DNA of 64,000 nucleotides from Bradyrhizobium sp. JYMT SZCCT0180 (GCF_018130165.1 NZ_JAFCLZ010000024.1:1-64000), one strand, 5' to 3'. Shown: positions 8,384-17,763, counted from the first letter of the stretch. Program-made: numbers and translations. Notes: generated by a model not told the origin, from the sequence alone.

Positions 8384-9373
8384 ATGAAAATCACGATCGT
8401 GGCATTCGAAGGCTGCATGACCTCGGCGGTATTTGGCCAGGCCGATGCCTTTTCTCTCGCGGCCTATATTGCCGACAGTCGCGCCGATTCAAGCTGGTCG
8501 AGCCACGATATCCGGATCGCCACACCCAACGGCGCGCCCGTGCAGGGTTTTGGCGGGCATCGCATTGATCCGCATTGTTCGCTGCGTGATGCGCGCGACA
8601 GCAATGTCGTGCTGCTTCCTCCGATCCTCAACGACATCGAACAGACCTTGATGCAGGAAAGCGGCCTTGTCTCCTGGCTCGCATCCTTTCCAGCGCGTTC
8701 GACGCTGCTGGCATCGACCTGTACCGGCGCCTTCCTGCTCGCCGAAGCCGGCGTCCTCGACGGCCGGCGCATCACCACCAATCCGGCGTTCAGCGCGCTG
8801 TTCCAGCAGCGCTATCCGGGCGTAAGGCTGGCCCTCGACGAACGCATCATCGATGACAACATGGTCATCTGTGCCGGCGCGACCACGGCCTATCTCAATC
8901 TCGCGATCCATGTCATCGATCGGCTGGCCGGCCATGATCTTGCGGTATCGACGGCAAAGGCGCTATCGATCGACCGCAATCCGGAATCGCAACGTCCGTA
9001 CTTCCAGTTCATCGCGCCCAAGGATCATGGCGACGATAAGGTTCTGCAACTTCAGAACTGGATCGAAGTTCATCATCACAAGCCGATTGGCATGGAAGAG
9101 ATGACGAGCGCCGCGGCAATGAGCATTCGCAACCTCAACCGCCGCTTTGTTTCCGCCACCGGCTTGTCGCCGCAGCAGTATCTTCGCAGGGTCCGCATCG
9201 AGACCGCCAAGCGTCTGCTCGAAGGGCAGACCGCTCCGGTCGATCGCATTGCCGGACAGGTCGGATACGGCGACACGCGCGCCTTCATCCGGGCATTCGG
9301 GGCCGTGGCCGGGCTGTCGCCGGGCGAGTATCGTCGCCGATTCCGGGCGCACGCGGACGTCACCTCCCGGTAA
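8384..9373 (+). CDS. GlxA-family transcriptional regulator (DJ-1/PfpI plus AraC HTH)
   Basis: DNA-binding regulator, 329 residues. Residues 1-190 are a DJ-1/PfpI-type (class I glutamine amidotransferase-like) sensor domain, with a nucleophile-elbow-like ASTCTGAFLLAEAGVLDG. Residues from about 215 hold two AraC helix-turn-helix units: MEEMTSAAAMSIRNLNRRF and VDRIAGQVGYGDTRAFIRAF. Relatives control catabolic genes, for example of amines and glycine betaine, but the ligand cannot be inferred. It overlaps the convergent enoyl-CoA hydratase gene by 14 bases. Close spacing to the TPR gene suggests co-transcription. Confidence 0.88.
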   Translation: MKITIVAFEGCMTSAVFGQADAFSLAAYIADSRADSSWSSHDIRIATPNGAPVQGFGGHRIDPHCSLRDARDSNVVLLPPILNDIEQTLMQESGLVSWLASFPARSTLLASTCTGAFLLAEAGVLDGRRITTNPAFSALFQQRYPGVRLALDERIIDDNMVICAGATTAYLNLAIHVIDRLAGHDLAVSTAKALSIDRNPESQRPYFQFIAPKDHGDDKVLQLQNWIEVHHHKPIGMEEMTSAAAMSIRNLNRRFVSATGLSPQQYLRRVRIETAKRLLEGQTAPVDRIAGQVGYGDTRAFIRAFGAVAGLSPGEYRRRFRAHADVTSR

Positions 9374-10160
9374 AATTGGCGGCCCGCCGCTCCATCATCG
9401 ACATCATTCCTTCGCGCGCGTCATCCGTGAGGGCAACAATTCGGCCTTCGGTCCGGATGTGTTCGACGGCGGCCCGAACCCCGTCGGTTTGCGCCAGCCG
9501 GGCGTTCGCAAGTGCTGCCCGGACCGCAAGTGGCGCGCAGGCCGCGACCTCACGGGCCAAATCCAGCGCGCGCTCCAGCTGTTCGCCAGGCTCTGCCAAC
9601 ACCTGCACCAGACCTGCGTTATGGGCGTCTTCAGCGCTGAACCCACCGCCGGCAAGGATACACTGCATCGCCCTGCCCCAGCCGATTGCCATCGGCAGCC
9701 GGATCGTCGCGCCGCCCAAGGGGAAGATGCCGCGTGTCGTCTCCTGCTGGCTGAACTGTGTCCCCTTCGCGGCCACGCACATATCGGCTGCAAGGGTCAG
9801 TTCCAGACCCGCCGTGTAGCAGCGTCCGTGGACCGCGGTGATGACCGGCTTCGCGCACGGCGGGCCGTAGAGCCGAAACGGGTCGCATTGGCCTGCCTTC
9901 AGGTAAGACGCAGAACCCTCGGCAATCGATGCCGGGATGACGTCGGCCAGATCCAGACCCGCACAGAACACGTCACCTTCGCCGCAGACCACCCCGCATC
10001 GCAATCGGTCTGACTGCGAGAGCGTCGTATATCCCTCGGCGAGCAGCCGCAGGGCTTCGCGGTTCAGCGCGTTCTTTACCCGCGGCCGGTTTATCCGCAT
10101 CAGCAGAATATTGTCGACCTCGGTGATGATAACAGCAGATGTGTTGGCGTGGTCCTGCAT
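9360..10160 (-). CDS. Enoyl-CoA hydratase/isomerase (crotonase) family protein
   Basis: Cytoplasmic crotonase-fold enzyme acting on an acyl-CoA, 266 residues. Oxyanion-hole elements are CAGLDLADV and TAGLELTLAADM. Both catalytic glutamates of hydratases are present: one in GLELTLA and one in QFSQQETTRG. Start at ATG 10160 because CGGAGAACAC lies right before it; longer frames up to 10391 lack support. No other fatty-acid genes are next to it, so the substrate is unknown. Confidence 0.85.
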   Translation of the reverse strand: MQDHANTSAVIITEVDNILLMRINRPRVKNALNREALRLLAEGYTTLSQSDRLRCGVVCGEGDVFCAGLDLADVIPASIAEGSASYLKAGQCDPFRLYGPPCAKPVITAVHGRCYTAGLELTLAADMCVAAKGTQFSQQETTRGIFPLGGATIRLPMAIGWGRAMQCILAGGGFSAEDAHNAGLVQVLAEPGEQLERALDLAREVAACAPLAVRAALANARLAQTDGVRAAVEHIRTEGRIVALTDDAREGMMSMMERRAANFTGR

Positions 10161-10314
10161 GTGTTCTCCGCTCTGCATTGGCCCTGACGATCGCCTACAG
10201 ATCAGAAGCCTTGCGGTGGTGACCATGGCCACATCGGCCAAATAGATTGCCGCTTCGGCCAAGCCGCCCGCGCCCCAATGCTGATGCTGCAATAGGATTG
10301 GCCGCGCGCGAAGT

Positions 10315-11328
10315 TCAGGCCTGGCGCTGAACGGCAAACACTTCGATCGCCGCCGCGCGGCCGCGCAACTGGGCAGTACCGAGCGGTTCAACGAGCATAT
10401 TTGAATTGGGCCGGACGCGGCTGAGCAAATCGGCGGAGACCAGCAATTTGCGGCCGGCCTCCTTGCAATATTCCTGCAGCCGCGCGGTAACGTTCACGGT
10501 GTCCCCGAAATAGGCAAGCTGACGCCGCGAGCTGCCGCATTCGCTGATCACCACGGGACCGGCATGCAGGCCGGCCCGGAAACCCGGCACCATGCCGAAC
10601 TCTTCCCGGTAGGAATCCGCCTTTCCCGCGATCGTATCCGCGATCGCAAAGAAGCAGTCGATGCAGTTTCCATCCGATTTCTTGCGGTCCAGCGGCCAGG
10701 TGACGATGACCTCGTCGCCGACATAGGCATGGACTTCGCCGCCATGCGCGACGATGGCCGCATCGATGTCGTAGAAAAACCGGGTAAGAAGGCCTTGCAC
10801 GCGCAGTTCGCCCATCGCCTCGGCGAGCGAAGTGGAGCCCGCGAGGTCGAGGAACATCAGCACGCGCTCTTCCCGCACCGGGCGGCGATATCGCCCGAGC
10901 GCGACGTTGAGCAGCACCCGGGTGCCGACGAGACGTGTCAGCTCAAAAGCCAGTCCGACAAGCAGGGCCCCGAAAAACGCAGCCACGAAGATCTTGGGGA
11001 ACGTGTCAACCCGCCAGGCGGCTATCCTGTGCCAATAGAGCAGCGGCTCCAGACCCAGAAGAACGGATGCAACGACGACGGCCATAGTTGCGGAACGCAG
11101 TCCCAGATCCATCAAAAGCGGCCATCTGCTGATCCACTCACTTCGCCGCGAAGCAAAATAGAGATGGGTAGCCCAACCGGCGAGTGCAACGCCGATGCCG
11201 TGGAGGCCGCTTCGCAGATAGTTCGCCACGGTTGCTTCCAGTGGATTGTCCACGAGGTAGCGAAGCATCATCCCGAACAGCATGCCGAACACGGCGATGA
11301 CCAGAGCCGGAAAAACAGAGCGTTTCAT
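10315..11328 (-). CDS. Membrane-bound class III adenylate/guanylate cyclase
   Basis: Second-messenger cyclase of 337 residues. The N-terminal half has about four membrane segments (MKRSVFPALVIAVFGMLFGM onwards). The catalytic domain starts near residue 160 with FLDLAGSTSLAEA; the second metal aspartate is in YVGDEVIVTW, and FGDTVNVTARLQ supplies the Asn and Arg that stabilise the transition state. So it is likely active, as cAMP cyclase by family majority. The ATG at 11328 overlaps the glpD stop (ATGA), so it is translated with glpD, an unusual pairing. Confidence 0.87.
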   Translation of the reverse strand: MKRSVFPALVIAVFGMLFGMMLRYLVDNPLEATVANYLRSGLHGIGVALAGWATHLYFASRRSEWISRWPLLMDLGLRSATMAVVVASVLLGLEPLLYWHRIAAWRVDTFPKIFVAAFFGALLVGLAFELTRLVGTRVLLNVALGRYRRPVREERVLMFLDLAGSTSLAEAMGELRVQGLLTRFFYDIDAAIVAHGGEVHAYVGDEVIVTWPLDRKKSDGNCIDCFFAIADTIAGKADSYREEFGMVPGFRAGLHAGPVVISECGSSRRQLAYFGDTVNVTARLQEYCKEAGRKLLVSADLLSRVRPNSNMLVEPLGTAQLRGRAAAIEVFAVQRQA

Positions 11329-12812
11329 TTGCAATCCGTCCCCGACATCGCCGTCGCCATGAACGCCGCCAGCGCCTCGCGATCCGCCGGCGGCATGGTC
11401 AGGCCAAGCTTCGAGCGCCGCCACAAAATGTCGTCCGGGAAACGCGCCCATTCATGCTTCATGAGATAGCGCACTTCCGCGCCCGACAGTTCAGGCCCAA
11501 ACGCCGGGCCAAGATCGCCGCGATCCCTGGCCTCGCCAAGGATCGCCTTGACGTTCGACCCATAGGCGCCGACCAGGCGGCGGGCGTGATCCTCGCTGAG
11601 AAACCGCCAGCGCGCGCGCACCTCGTCGACTTCGTTCTCGAAGCGGTTCCAGGTGAAATCGCCGCCGGGCAGCGCCGCCGTCGCAGTCCAGCGCGGCGAC
11701 ATCGGATAAAACGGCGTCAGCCTGGAGACGGCCCTTTCAGCACGCAGCCGCGAGGTGGTGACATCGCCGCCGAAGATCGTGAGCAGCGGCGCCTTGCGGC
11801 GAGCGTGGTCAAAGCTCATCGCGCCGTCCCACGCTGCCTGGTTGTTCGCGGGGTTCATCACCAGGTTGGCGCCGGAAACCGTCCGCACCACGTCGAACGG
11901 CTCGATCCGCTCGCGAAAATACCGGTTGGCGGCATCGCAAAGATAAGCCACGTCATTGGCCGCCATCGCGACAATGGCGGGATCACCCTTGAAGGCATGG
12001 CCAACGGTGCCGATCAGGGTGAAATCGCGCTCATAGGGGCTGGCGAAAATCAGCCGGCCGTCGCTGTTCTGGAATACGTAGACGTTGTCGGTGTCGAACA
12101 GGCGGCGGACGACGATCTGGCTCATCTGGATCGTGGCAAGCTGGGGCGGCGGCTGGCGCAGCACGGTCTCGGCGACGGTCGCGGTCCAGGCCCCGGTGGC
12201 GTTGACCAGCGCCCGCGCGGTCACGACCTGACGATGGCCACGATCGATCGTCACCAGCCGCCAGGTCTCGCCCCGCTCGGCGCGCGTGCAGCGGGCGCCG
12301 GTGCGGATCGCCGCCCCCCGGGCCGCCGCATCGACGGCGGTCAGCACAACCAGGCGGGAATCGTCGACCACGCAGTCGGAATATTCGAAGGCGGTTCCGA
12401 ACGGCCGCTTCAGCGGATTGCCGACCGGATGGTGGGTGACGTCGACGGTGGCGGAGCGCGGCAACGGCGCGCGCGAGGCCAGCCGGTCATACAGCAACAG
12501 CCATGACCGTAACTGCCAGGCCGGGCGTTCGTCGACGTGGGCGGGGATGGCAAAGCGCATCGGGCGCACCAGATGTGGGGCGATGCGGAGCCAAATGTCG
12601 CGCTCGGCCAATGCCGCACGGACCCGAAGGAAGCGGCGCCGCTCCAGCCCCGCCAGATCGCCATGGACGAGCCGCGGCGAGGCCGAGGAGGCGCCCGCAG
12701 CAAGATCGCCCTGCTCCAGCAGGATCACACGCAGGCCGCGGCCGGCGGCATCGCGCGCGATGCCAACGCCGTTCAATCCCCCGCCGATGATCGCAAGATC
12801 GTAATCCGCCAT
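11325..12812 (-). CDS. glpD: FAD-dependent glycerol-3-phosphate dehydrogenase
   Basis: Oxidises sn-glycerol 3-phosphate to dihydroxyacetone phosphate and passes electrons to quinone at the inner membrane, 495 residues, the usual length. FAD dinucleotide motif at the start (DLAIIGGGLNGVGIARDAAG), then ASSASPRLVHGDLAGLERRR typical of GlpD, and the C-terminal DAO_C helical domain (VGAYGSNVKAILGEARDRGD, EVRYLMKHEWARFPDDILWR). Start at ATG 12812, which puts the FAD motif seven residues in. It precedes and overlaps a membrane cyclase gene. The glycerol link would suit the ABC importer at 661, but that is speculation. Confidence 0.92.
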   Translation of the reverse strand: MADYDLAIIGGGLNGVGIARDAAGRGLRVILLEQGDLAAGASSASPRLVHGDLAGLERRRFLRVRAALAERDIWLRIAPHLVRPMRFAIPAHVDERPAWQLRSWLLLYDRLASRAPLPRSATVDVTHHPVGNPLKRPFGTAFEYSDCVVDDSRLVVLTAVDAAARGAAIRTGARCTRAERGETWRLVTIDRGHRQVVTARALVNATGAWTATVAETVLRQPPPQLATIQMSQIVVRRLFDTDNVYVFQNSDGRLIFASPYERDFTLIGTVGHAFKGDPAIVAMAANDVAYLCDAANRYFRERIEPFDVVRTVSGANLVMNPANNQAAWDGAMSFDHARRKAPLLTIFGGDVTTSRLRAERAVSRLTPFYPMSPRWTATAALPGGDFTWNRFENEVDEVRARWRFLSEDHARRLVGAYGSNVKAILGEARDRGDLGPAFGPELSGAEVRYLMKHEWARFPDDILWRRSKLGLTMPPADREALAAFMATAMSGTDCK

Positions 12813-12866
12813 GCAACGCTTACAGTCGAGAACCGAAGTGCACGACAACATAGCGTGTTCGCGCGA

Positions 12867-12965
12867 AGTGGATACCGGTTCGCATCGCAATCAAGTAGAT
12901 CGCGTAGACTTATCTGCGGCAAAAACGCGTCAAACAAAAATTGTAGAGCCTGCGCGCAGGCTCTA
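12867..12965. repeat. Dispersed REP-like element with terminal palindrome
   Basis: Contains AGTGGATACCGGTTCGC (12867-12883) and AAAACGCGTCAAA (12922-12934), both repeated near 23346-23381 in this window. It ends in a perfect 22-base palindrome, 12944-12965, with arms TAGAGCCTGCG and CGCAGGCTCTA. The same building blocks recur in Bradyrhizobium intergenic regions as far as I recall. The palindrome runs over the TAG stop of the leftward PAS-GGDEF-EAL gene and could end its transcript. Confidence 0.65.
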
Positions 12966-15668
12966 GCCGGTCTTGCGCGTGGACTCGATGCTGTTGATGA
13001 CGTTGCGCCCGACCAGCGCGGCGTATTGCCCGATCGGCAGGGGTTTGCCGATGAAATAGCCCTGCACCGCGTCGCAGCCCTCTTCCGACAGGAAGCCGAG
13101 TTGTTCCTGGGTTTCGACGCCTTCGGCGACGATTGACATTTCGAGGCCGTGGCCGAGGTCGATGACGGCGCGCACGATCGCGGCCGATTGCGGATTGCGC
13201 CCGAGATGCATGACGAACGCGCGGTCGATCTTGATCTTGTCGAACGGGAACGCCTGCAGGTAGCTCAGCGAGGAGTAGCCGCTGCCGAAATCGTCCATCG
13301 AGATGCGCACGCCGAGCGCCTTGAGCCGCCGGAGCAGCGCCAGGCCACGATCGAAATCCTCGATCAGCACGCCTTCGGTGATTTCGAGTTCGAGCCGATC
13401 CGGCGCCAGCCCGGTTTCGAGCAGGATCGAATGCACCAGACTGACCACATCGCCGTGCATGAACTGCGCCGGCGACAGATTGACCGCGATCTGCATCGGC
13501 ACCGGCCAGGAGGCCGCCTCCCGGCAGGCTTCGCGCAGGATCCATTCGCCCATTTCGACGATCAGGCCGCTTTCTTCCGCCAGCGGAATGAAATCGCCTG
13601 GTGACACGAAGCCGCGTACCGGATGCATCCAGCGCGCCAGCGCCTCGAAGCCGATCACTTCGCTGCTGGCAACCGTCGGACCCGAGGTGGCCTGCGGCTG
13701 GTAGTACAGCGACAATTCGCCGTTCTTGATCGCGACCGAGAGGTCCTGGTGCAGCACGCGGCGGTCGCGGATCTGCTGGTCCATCTCGGGCTCGAAGACG
13801 CTGATCGAGCCGCGCGATTTTGCTTTCGCCCGGAACAGCGCCGCGCCGGAATTGGCGAGCAGGGCTGCCGCGTCCGACCCGTTGTGCGGAAATACCGAGA
13901 TGCCCGTGGTGGCACCGGCCCGAACCGGCTTGCCGTCGATCTGGAATTCCTTGGCCAGCGCGATCGCGACCTGCTCGGCCAGCGCGATGCCCGCGGAGGG
14001 CTGTTTGCCGTCGATGATCAACCCGAATTCGTCGCCGCCGAGCCGGGCCACCACGCCGCCGCGGGCGCAGTCCTGCAGGCGCTGGGCGACCTCGGTCAGC
14101 ACCTTGTCGCCCATCGCGTGACCGAACACGTCGTTCACTTCCTTCAGCCCGTCGAGGTCGACGCAGAGCACCGCGAATTCCTCTTCGGTGCCCTCGCAGG
14201 CCTCGATCATCTGGGCCAGCGCCTGCAGGAAGGCGGCGCGGTTCGGCAGATCGGTCAGGCCGTCATGATAGGCCATGTGCGCCATCCGCGACTCGGTCTG
14301 ACGGCGATCGGTGACGTCCTCATGGGTCTTGATCAGATATTGCGGCTCGCCGGCATCATCGAGCACCGTCATCCGGCGGGTCAGGAACAGCCGCAGGCCA
14401 TCCTTGGTCGAAATCGGGTGTTCCTCGGTCAGAAGGCCACGCTTCTTGATCGCCGCCTCGTCGCGCGCGATGATCAGCTTGGCTTCGCGCGGGTTGAAGA
14501 TGTCGGCAGCCGTCAGTCCGGTGGCGTCTTCGCGGCGGCGATTGAGGATGGTTTCGGCGCTGCGGTTGGCGAGCAGGTATTTTCCGTCCGAGACGCGCTC
14601 GACGATCAGCGAGACCGGAATGTTGTCGACCACGAGCTCGAGGAACTTCTTGGTACTCTCCAGTTCGCGCGACAACGAGCGGCGGTCGGTGACGTCGTCG
14701 AACAGCGCGATCAAGAATTCGGGCTGGTTGTTCTCATCGCGCGCGATCACGCGGTTGGAAGCGAGGACGCGCTTCTCGGAGCCGCGCTCGACCTCGAACT
14801 CGGTGCGGTGGTAGCCTTCCGGCGCCCTCAGCGCCGACTGGTCCGCGGTGTCGATCGTGCGTGCGGTTTCGGGTTGGAATATCTCGTCGGCGCGCTTGCC
14901 GACGATATGGTCGCGCGAGAAGCGCGAGAACCGCTCGAACGCGCGGTTGGCGAAAATATAGCGGCCGTCCTCGATGTTCTTGGCGGCGACGCAGACCGGA
15001 ACGTTGTCGAGCACCGATTCCAGGAACTGCGTGGTCGACGCCAGCTTGCGCGAAAGCTTGCGCTGCTCCGTGCAATCCTCATGGGTCGCGACCGACCCGC
15101 CATTCGGCAGGCGGAAATACTTGACCAGGACCGATTTGCCGTTTGGCAGTTCGGTGATCAGGCCGTCCGCGGTGGCGGCCTGGGCATAGAATTCGTCGAC
15201 GCTGACATCCAGTGCGCCGCGCTTGCGCCGCACTTCCAGCAGTTCCGGCCCGGTCATGTTGCGGGGAATGTCCGCGCGGACCAGGCCGTAGATTTCGAGA
15301 TAGCGGTCGTTGCTGAAGATGATGCGCTGACGGGCGTCGGTCATCACCACGCCCTGGCTGAGATTGTTCAGGGCTGAGCTGACGAAGGCACTGCGCCGGA
15401 GTTGCGAGCGCTTGACCCGGCGCAGCGCCGACAGCACCCACAGCGCGGCCGCTGCCAGAAACGATACGACCACGATGCCGCCGATCAGCATCTCCCAGAT
15501 CATGTTGGGGTCGAGGTCGCCGAAATAGCCCGACGGCGCCAAGCCGCCGGAAACGGGCGGCGCGGCCCATGCCAATCCGCACGACGCAGCGGTGGCGAGC
15601 AGACACACGAGGGCCAGCGCCGGAACTGAATCCCTCCCGCCTGCCTGCCAATTCTTGCCAGCCATCAT
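12963..15668 (-). CDS. Membrane PAS-PAS-PAS-GGDEF-EAL protein (cyclic-di-GMP turnover)
   Basis: Makes or breaks cyclic di-GMP, 901 residues. Two hydrophobic segments lie at the N-terminus (about residues 14-35 and 55-85). Three PAS domains follow between about 95 and 460, each joined by a similar TTQFLESVLDNVPV / TKKFLELVVDNIPV linker, which shows internal duplication. The diguanylate cyclase site is intact as GGDEF at residues 544-548, and the phosphodiesterase signature EAL is at 675-677, followed by DDFGSGYSSLSYLQ and EGVET. Both catalytic sites look complete, so it may be bifunctional. Start ATG 15668 or the adjacent ATG 15665. Transcribed alone. Confidence 0.92.
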   Translation of the reverse strand: MMAGKNWQAGGRDSVPALALVCLLATAASCGLAWAAPPVSGGLAPSGYFGDLDPNMIWEMLIGGIVVVSFLAAAALWVLSALRRVKRSQLRRSAFVSSALNNLSQGVVMTDARQRIIFSNDRYLEIYGLVRADIPRNMTGPELLEVRRKRGALDVSVDEFYAQAATADGLITELPNGKSVLVKYFRLPNGGSVATHEDCTEQRKLSRKLASTTQFLESVLDNVPVCVAAKNIEDGRYIFANRAFERFSRFSRDHIVGKRADEIFQPETARTIDTADQSALRAPEGYHRTEFEVERGSEKRVLASNRVIARDENNQPEFLIALFDDVTDRRSLSRELESTKKFLELVVDNIPVSLIVERVSDGKYLLANRSAETILNRRREDATGLTAADIFNPREAKLIIARDEAAIKKRGLLTEEHPISTKDGLRLFLTRRMTVLDDAGEPQYLIKTHEDVTDRRQTESRMAHMAYHDGLTDLPNRAAFLQALAQMIEACEGTEEEFAVLCVDLDGLKEVNDVFGHAMGDKVLTEVAQRLQDCARGGVVARLGGDEFGLIIDGKQPSAGIALAEQVAIALAKEFQIDGKPVRAGATTGISVFPHNGSDAAALLANSGAALFRAKAKSRGSISVFEPEMDQQIRDRRVLHQDLSVAIKNGELSLYYQPQATSGPTVASSEVIGFEALARWMHPVRGFVSPGDFIPLAEESGLIVEMGEWILREACREAASWPVPMQIAVNLSPAQFMHGDVVSLVHSILLETGLAPDRLELEITEGVLIEDFDRGLALLRRLKALGVRISMDDFGSGYSSLSYLQAFPFDKIKIDRAFVMHLGRNPQSAAIVRAVIDLGHGLEMSIVAEGVETQEQLGFLSEEGCDAVQGYFIGKPLPIGQYAALVGRNVINSIESTRKTG

Positions 15669-15926
15669 TCACCCGCGGATTTCCCGGTGGAGTGTCTGGC
15701 TTGACGGGTTTGGATCGGGTAAACGCCTACCCTTGCAACCGGAAAATGCGACTCAAATTACGGCAATTGCCCTGACATGATTAATGCTTCACTAACGGGA
15801 TGGGACCTAAGGGCATATGTCGAGGCAATCCAACGGGTTGTTGGGGCATACTTCTGAACGAAACGATAATAAAACAAGCGCGCCGCGGGCGGGATCCCGC
15901 GCCAAATTTCCGGGCCTGAAGCGTAC

Positions 15927-17030
15927 ATGGACAAGGTTGATTGCGTCGTCATCGGAGCGGGAGTGATCGGGCTCGCGATCGCGCGGCGGCTCGCCCAACA
16001 GGGCCGCGAAGTCATCGTGCTGGAGGCGGCCGAGGGCATCGGCACCATCACCTCATCGCGCAACAGCGAAGTGATCCACGCCGGTATTTATTACCGCGCC
16101 GGCAGCCTGATGGCGCAGATGTGCGTCAGTGGCAAACGGGCGCTCTACGAATATTGCAGCGACCATGGCATCCCGCATCGCAATTGCGGCAAGCTGATCG
16201 TCGCGACAACACCTGCGGAAACCGAAAAGCTGCAATCGATCCGCGCCCATGCCGAAGCAAATGGCGTCGACGACCTGCAGCTTCTGACCGGCGAAGCGGC
16301 GCGGGCCCTCGAGCCGGCGCTGAATTGCGACGCCGCCCTGCTTTCGCCGTCGACCGGCATCATCGACAGCCACGCCTACATGCTGGCGCTGATGGGCGAT
16401 GCCGAGGAAGCCGGCACGGCTTACGCGTTCTACACGCCGCTGCTGCGCGCCCGGGCCAACGCGGGCAGGATCGAAATCGAGACGGGCGGCGATGCGCCGA
16501 TGGTTCTGGAATGCAACCTGCTGGTCAACGCGGCGGGATTGGGCGCGCCTTCGGTCGCGCGCAGCATCGAGGGCATGCCGATCGAGTTGATACCGCCGGC
16601 GTATCTCGCCAAGGGCAATTATTTCAGCTGCAGCGCACGGGCGCCGTTTTCACGGCTGATCTATCCGGTGCCGGAGCCCGGCGGGCTCGGCGTGCACCTC
16701 ACCCTCGACATGGCCGGCCAGGCGCGCTTCGGTCCGGACGTGGAGTGGGTCGAGAGCATCGACTACGCCGTCGACCCGGCCCGTGCCGAAAGGTTCTATC
16801 CGGCGATCCGGCGCTATTGGCCGACGCTGCCGGACGGAGCGCTGATGCCAAGCTATTCCGGGATCCGGCCCAAGATCGTGCCACCTGCGGTTGCCACGCA
16901 GGACTTCCTGATCCAGGGACCGCGCGCGCACGGCGTCACTGGACTGATCAACCTGTTCGGCATCGAATCGCCGGGACTGACGTCGTCCCTGGCGATCGCT
17001 GATCATGTTGGTGAACTCGCAGAGCAGTAA
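15927..17030 (+). CDS. FAD-dependent oxidoreductase, L-2-hydroxyglutarate dehydrogenase-like
   Basis: DAO-family flavoenzyme, 367 residues. The FAD motif CVVIGAGVIGLAIARRLAQQ starts at residue 6. SSRNSEVIHAGIYYRAGSL and PSTGIIDSHAYMLAL are characteristic of the LhgO/L2HGDH branch, and the C-terminus has GIRPKI and FGIESPGLTSSLAIA. The likely reaction is oxidation of L-2-hydroxyglutarate (or a similar 2-hydroxy acid) to the keto acid with electrons passed to quinone. Substrate is inferred from family only. A hairpin at 17069-17092 with arms GGATGAGCGC/GCGCCCATCC lies just downstream. Confidence 0.85.
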   Translation: MDKVDCVVIGAGVIGLAIARRLAQQGREVIVLEAAEGIGTITSSRNSEVIHAGIYYRAGSLMAQMCVSGKRALYEYCSDHGIPHRNCGKLIVATTPAETEKLQSIRAHAEANGVDDLQLLTGEAARALEPALNCDAALLSPSTGIIDSHAYMLALMGDAEEAGTAYAFYTPLLRARANAGRIEIETGGDAPMVLECNLLVNAAGLGAPSVARSIEGMPIELIPPAYLAKGNYFSCSARAPFSRLIYPVPEPGGLGVHLTLDMAGQARFGPDVEWVESIDYAVDPARAERFYPAIRRYWPTLPDGALMPSYSGIRPKIVPPAVATQDFLIQGPRAHGVTGLINLFGIESPGLTSSLAIADHVGELAEQ

Positions 17031-17131
17031 GCGATAAATACAAGATAAATTCGCAATACAACCTATACGGATGAGCGCAAAAGCGCCCATCCGACGGTGA
17101 ATTACGTTTCGCTATTCTGCTGGAGACCGGT

Positions 17132-17317
17132 TTAGTGGACCGTATCGCTGGCGGTTTGCTTCAACCGCTCGATCTCGTCCTTGACCATCAACTTGCGGCG
17201 CTTCAACTCGACAATGTGCAGGTCGTCTGTGGAAAGGTGCACGAGCGCTTCGTGCAATTCGTTTTCGAGGATCTTGTGTTTACGTTCAAGTTCAACAAGA
17301 TGCGCCTGTAGAGCCAT
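17132..17317 (-). CDS. DUF465 (YdcH-like) small coiled-coil protein
   Basis: 61-residue protein with a heptad-like, charge-rich sequence (LVELERKHKILENELHEAL, then LKRRKLMVKDEIERLKQ), the DUF465 pattern. Start ATG at 17317 is set by GAGGAGATTTCGT upstream; a longer frame to 17443 has no support. Function of the family is unknown. A paralogue is divergently encoded at 17557, an arrangement common near each other in rhizobial genomes. Confidence 0.85.
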   Translation of the reverse strand: MALQAHLVELERKHKILENELHEALVHLSTDDLHIVELKRRKLMVKDEIERLKQTASDTVH

Positions 17318-17556
17318 ACGAAATCTCCTCGGTGGGTGAAACCTCAGATTCGATCCGGACGAATGAGTGTACACCAGCCGCCGAATCTGTCGATGGCTAT
17401 CCAGAATCGGGGCTCTCATTTTTTCGGATTTATCTGTAACCAATCGTGACTATGGAACCGGGTCGGCTTGCGGACCGGGCCCGCAGGGACGATATTTCGC
17501 TGGCGGCTTCGCAAGCCGTCTACAACCTCATCGTGCTTTTGCAGTTAGCGTACGCC

Positions 17557-17763
17557 ATGACCGACGAAGATGAGCGCGAGCTCGTAAACGAGCTTGCCCG
17601 GCTGCAGCAGGAGCATCGCGATCTCGATGCGGCGATCGACGCGCTGCATCAGTCGCCGGCACCGGATCTGCTGCGGCTGCAACGGCTGAAGAAGCGCAAA
17701 CTGCAATTGCGCGACCGCATCGCCTTCATCGAAGATCAGATCACGCCTGATATCATTGCCTGA
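17557..17763 (+). CDS. DUF465 (YdcH-like) small coiled-coil protein, second copy
   Basis: 68-residue paralogue of the protein at 17132. It shares the layout of two helices (ELARLQQEHRDLDAAIDAL; LKKRKLQLRDRIAFIEDQ). Start ATG 17557 (MTDEDERELV); the frame is open upstream to an ATG at 17446, but those residues do not look like DUF465 and the core family length fits the shorter form. Function unknown. Confidence 0.8.
   Translation: MTDEDERELVNELARLQQEHRDLDAAIDALHQSPAPDLLRLQRLKKRKLQLRDRIAFIEDQITPDIIA

Noticed and set aside
13623..15377. 584-codon plus-strand frame across the PAS-GGDEF-EAL gene
   Set aside because: Antisense shadow; the minus-strand gene has intact domain motifs.
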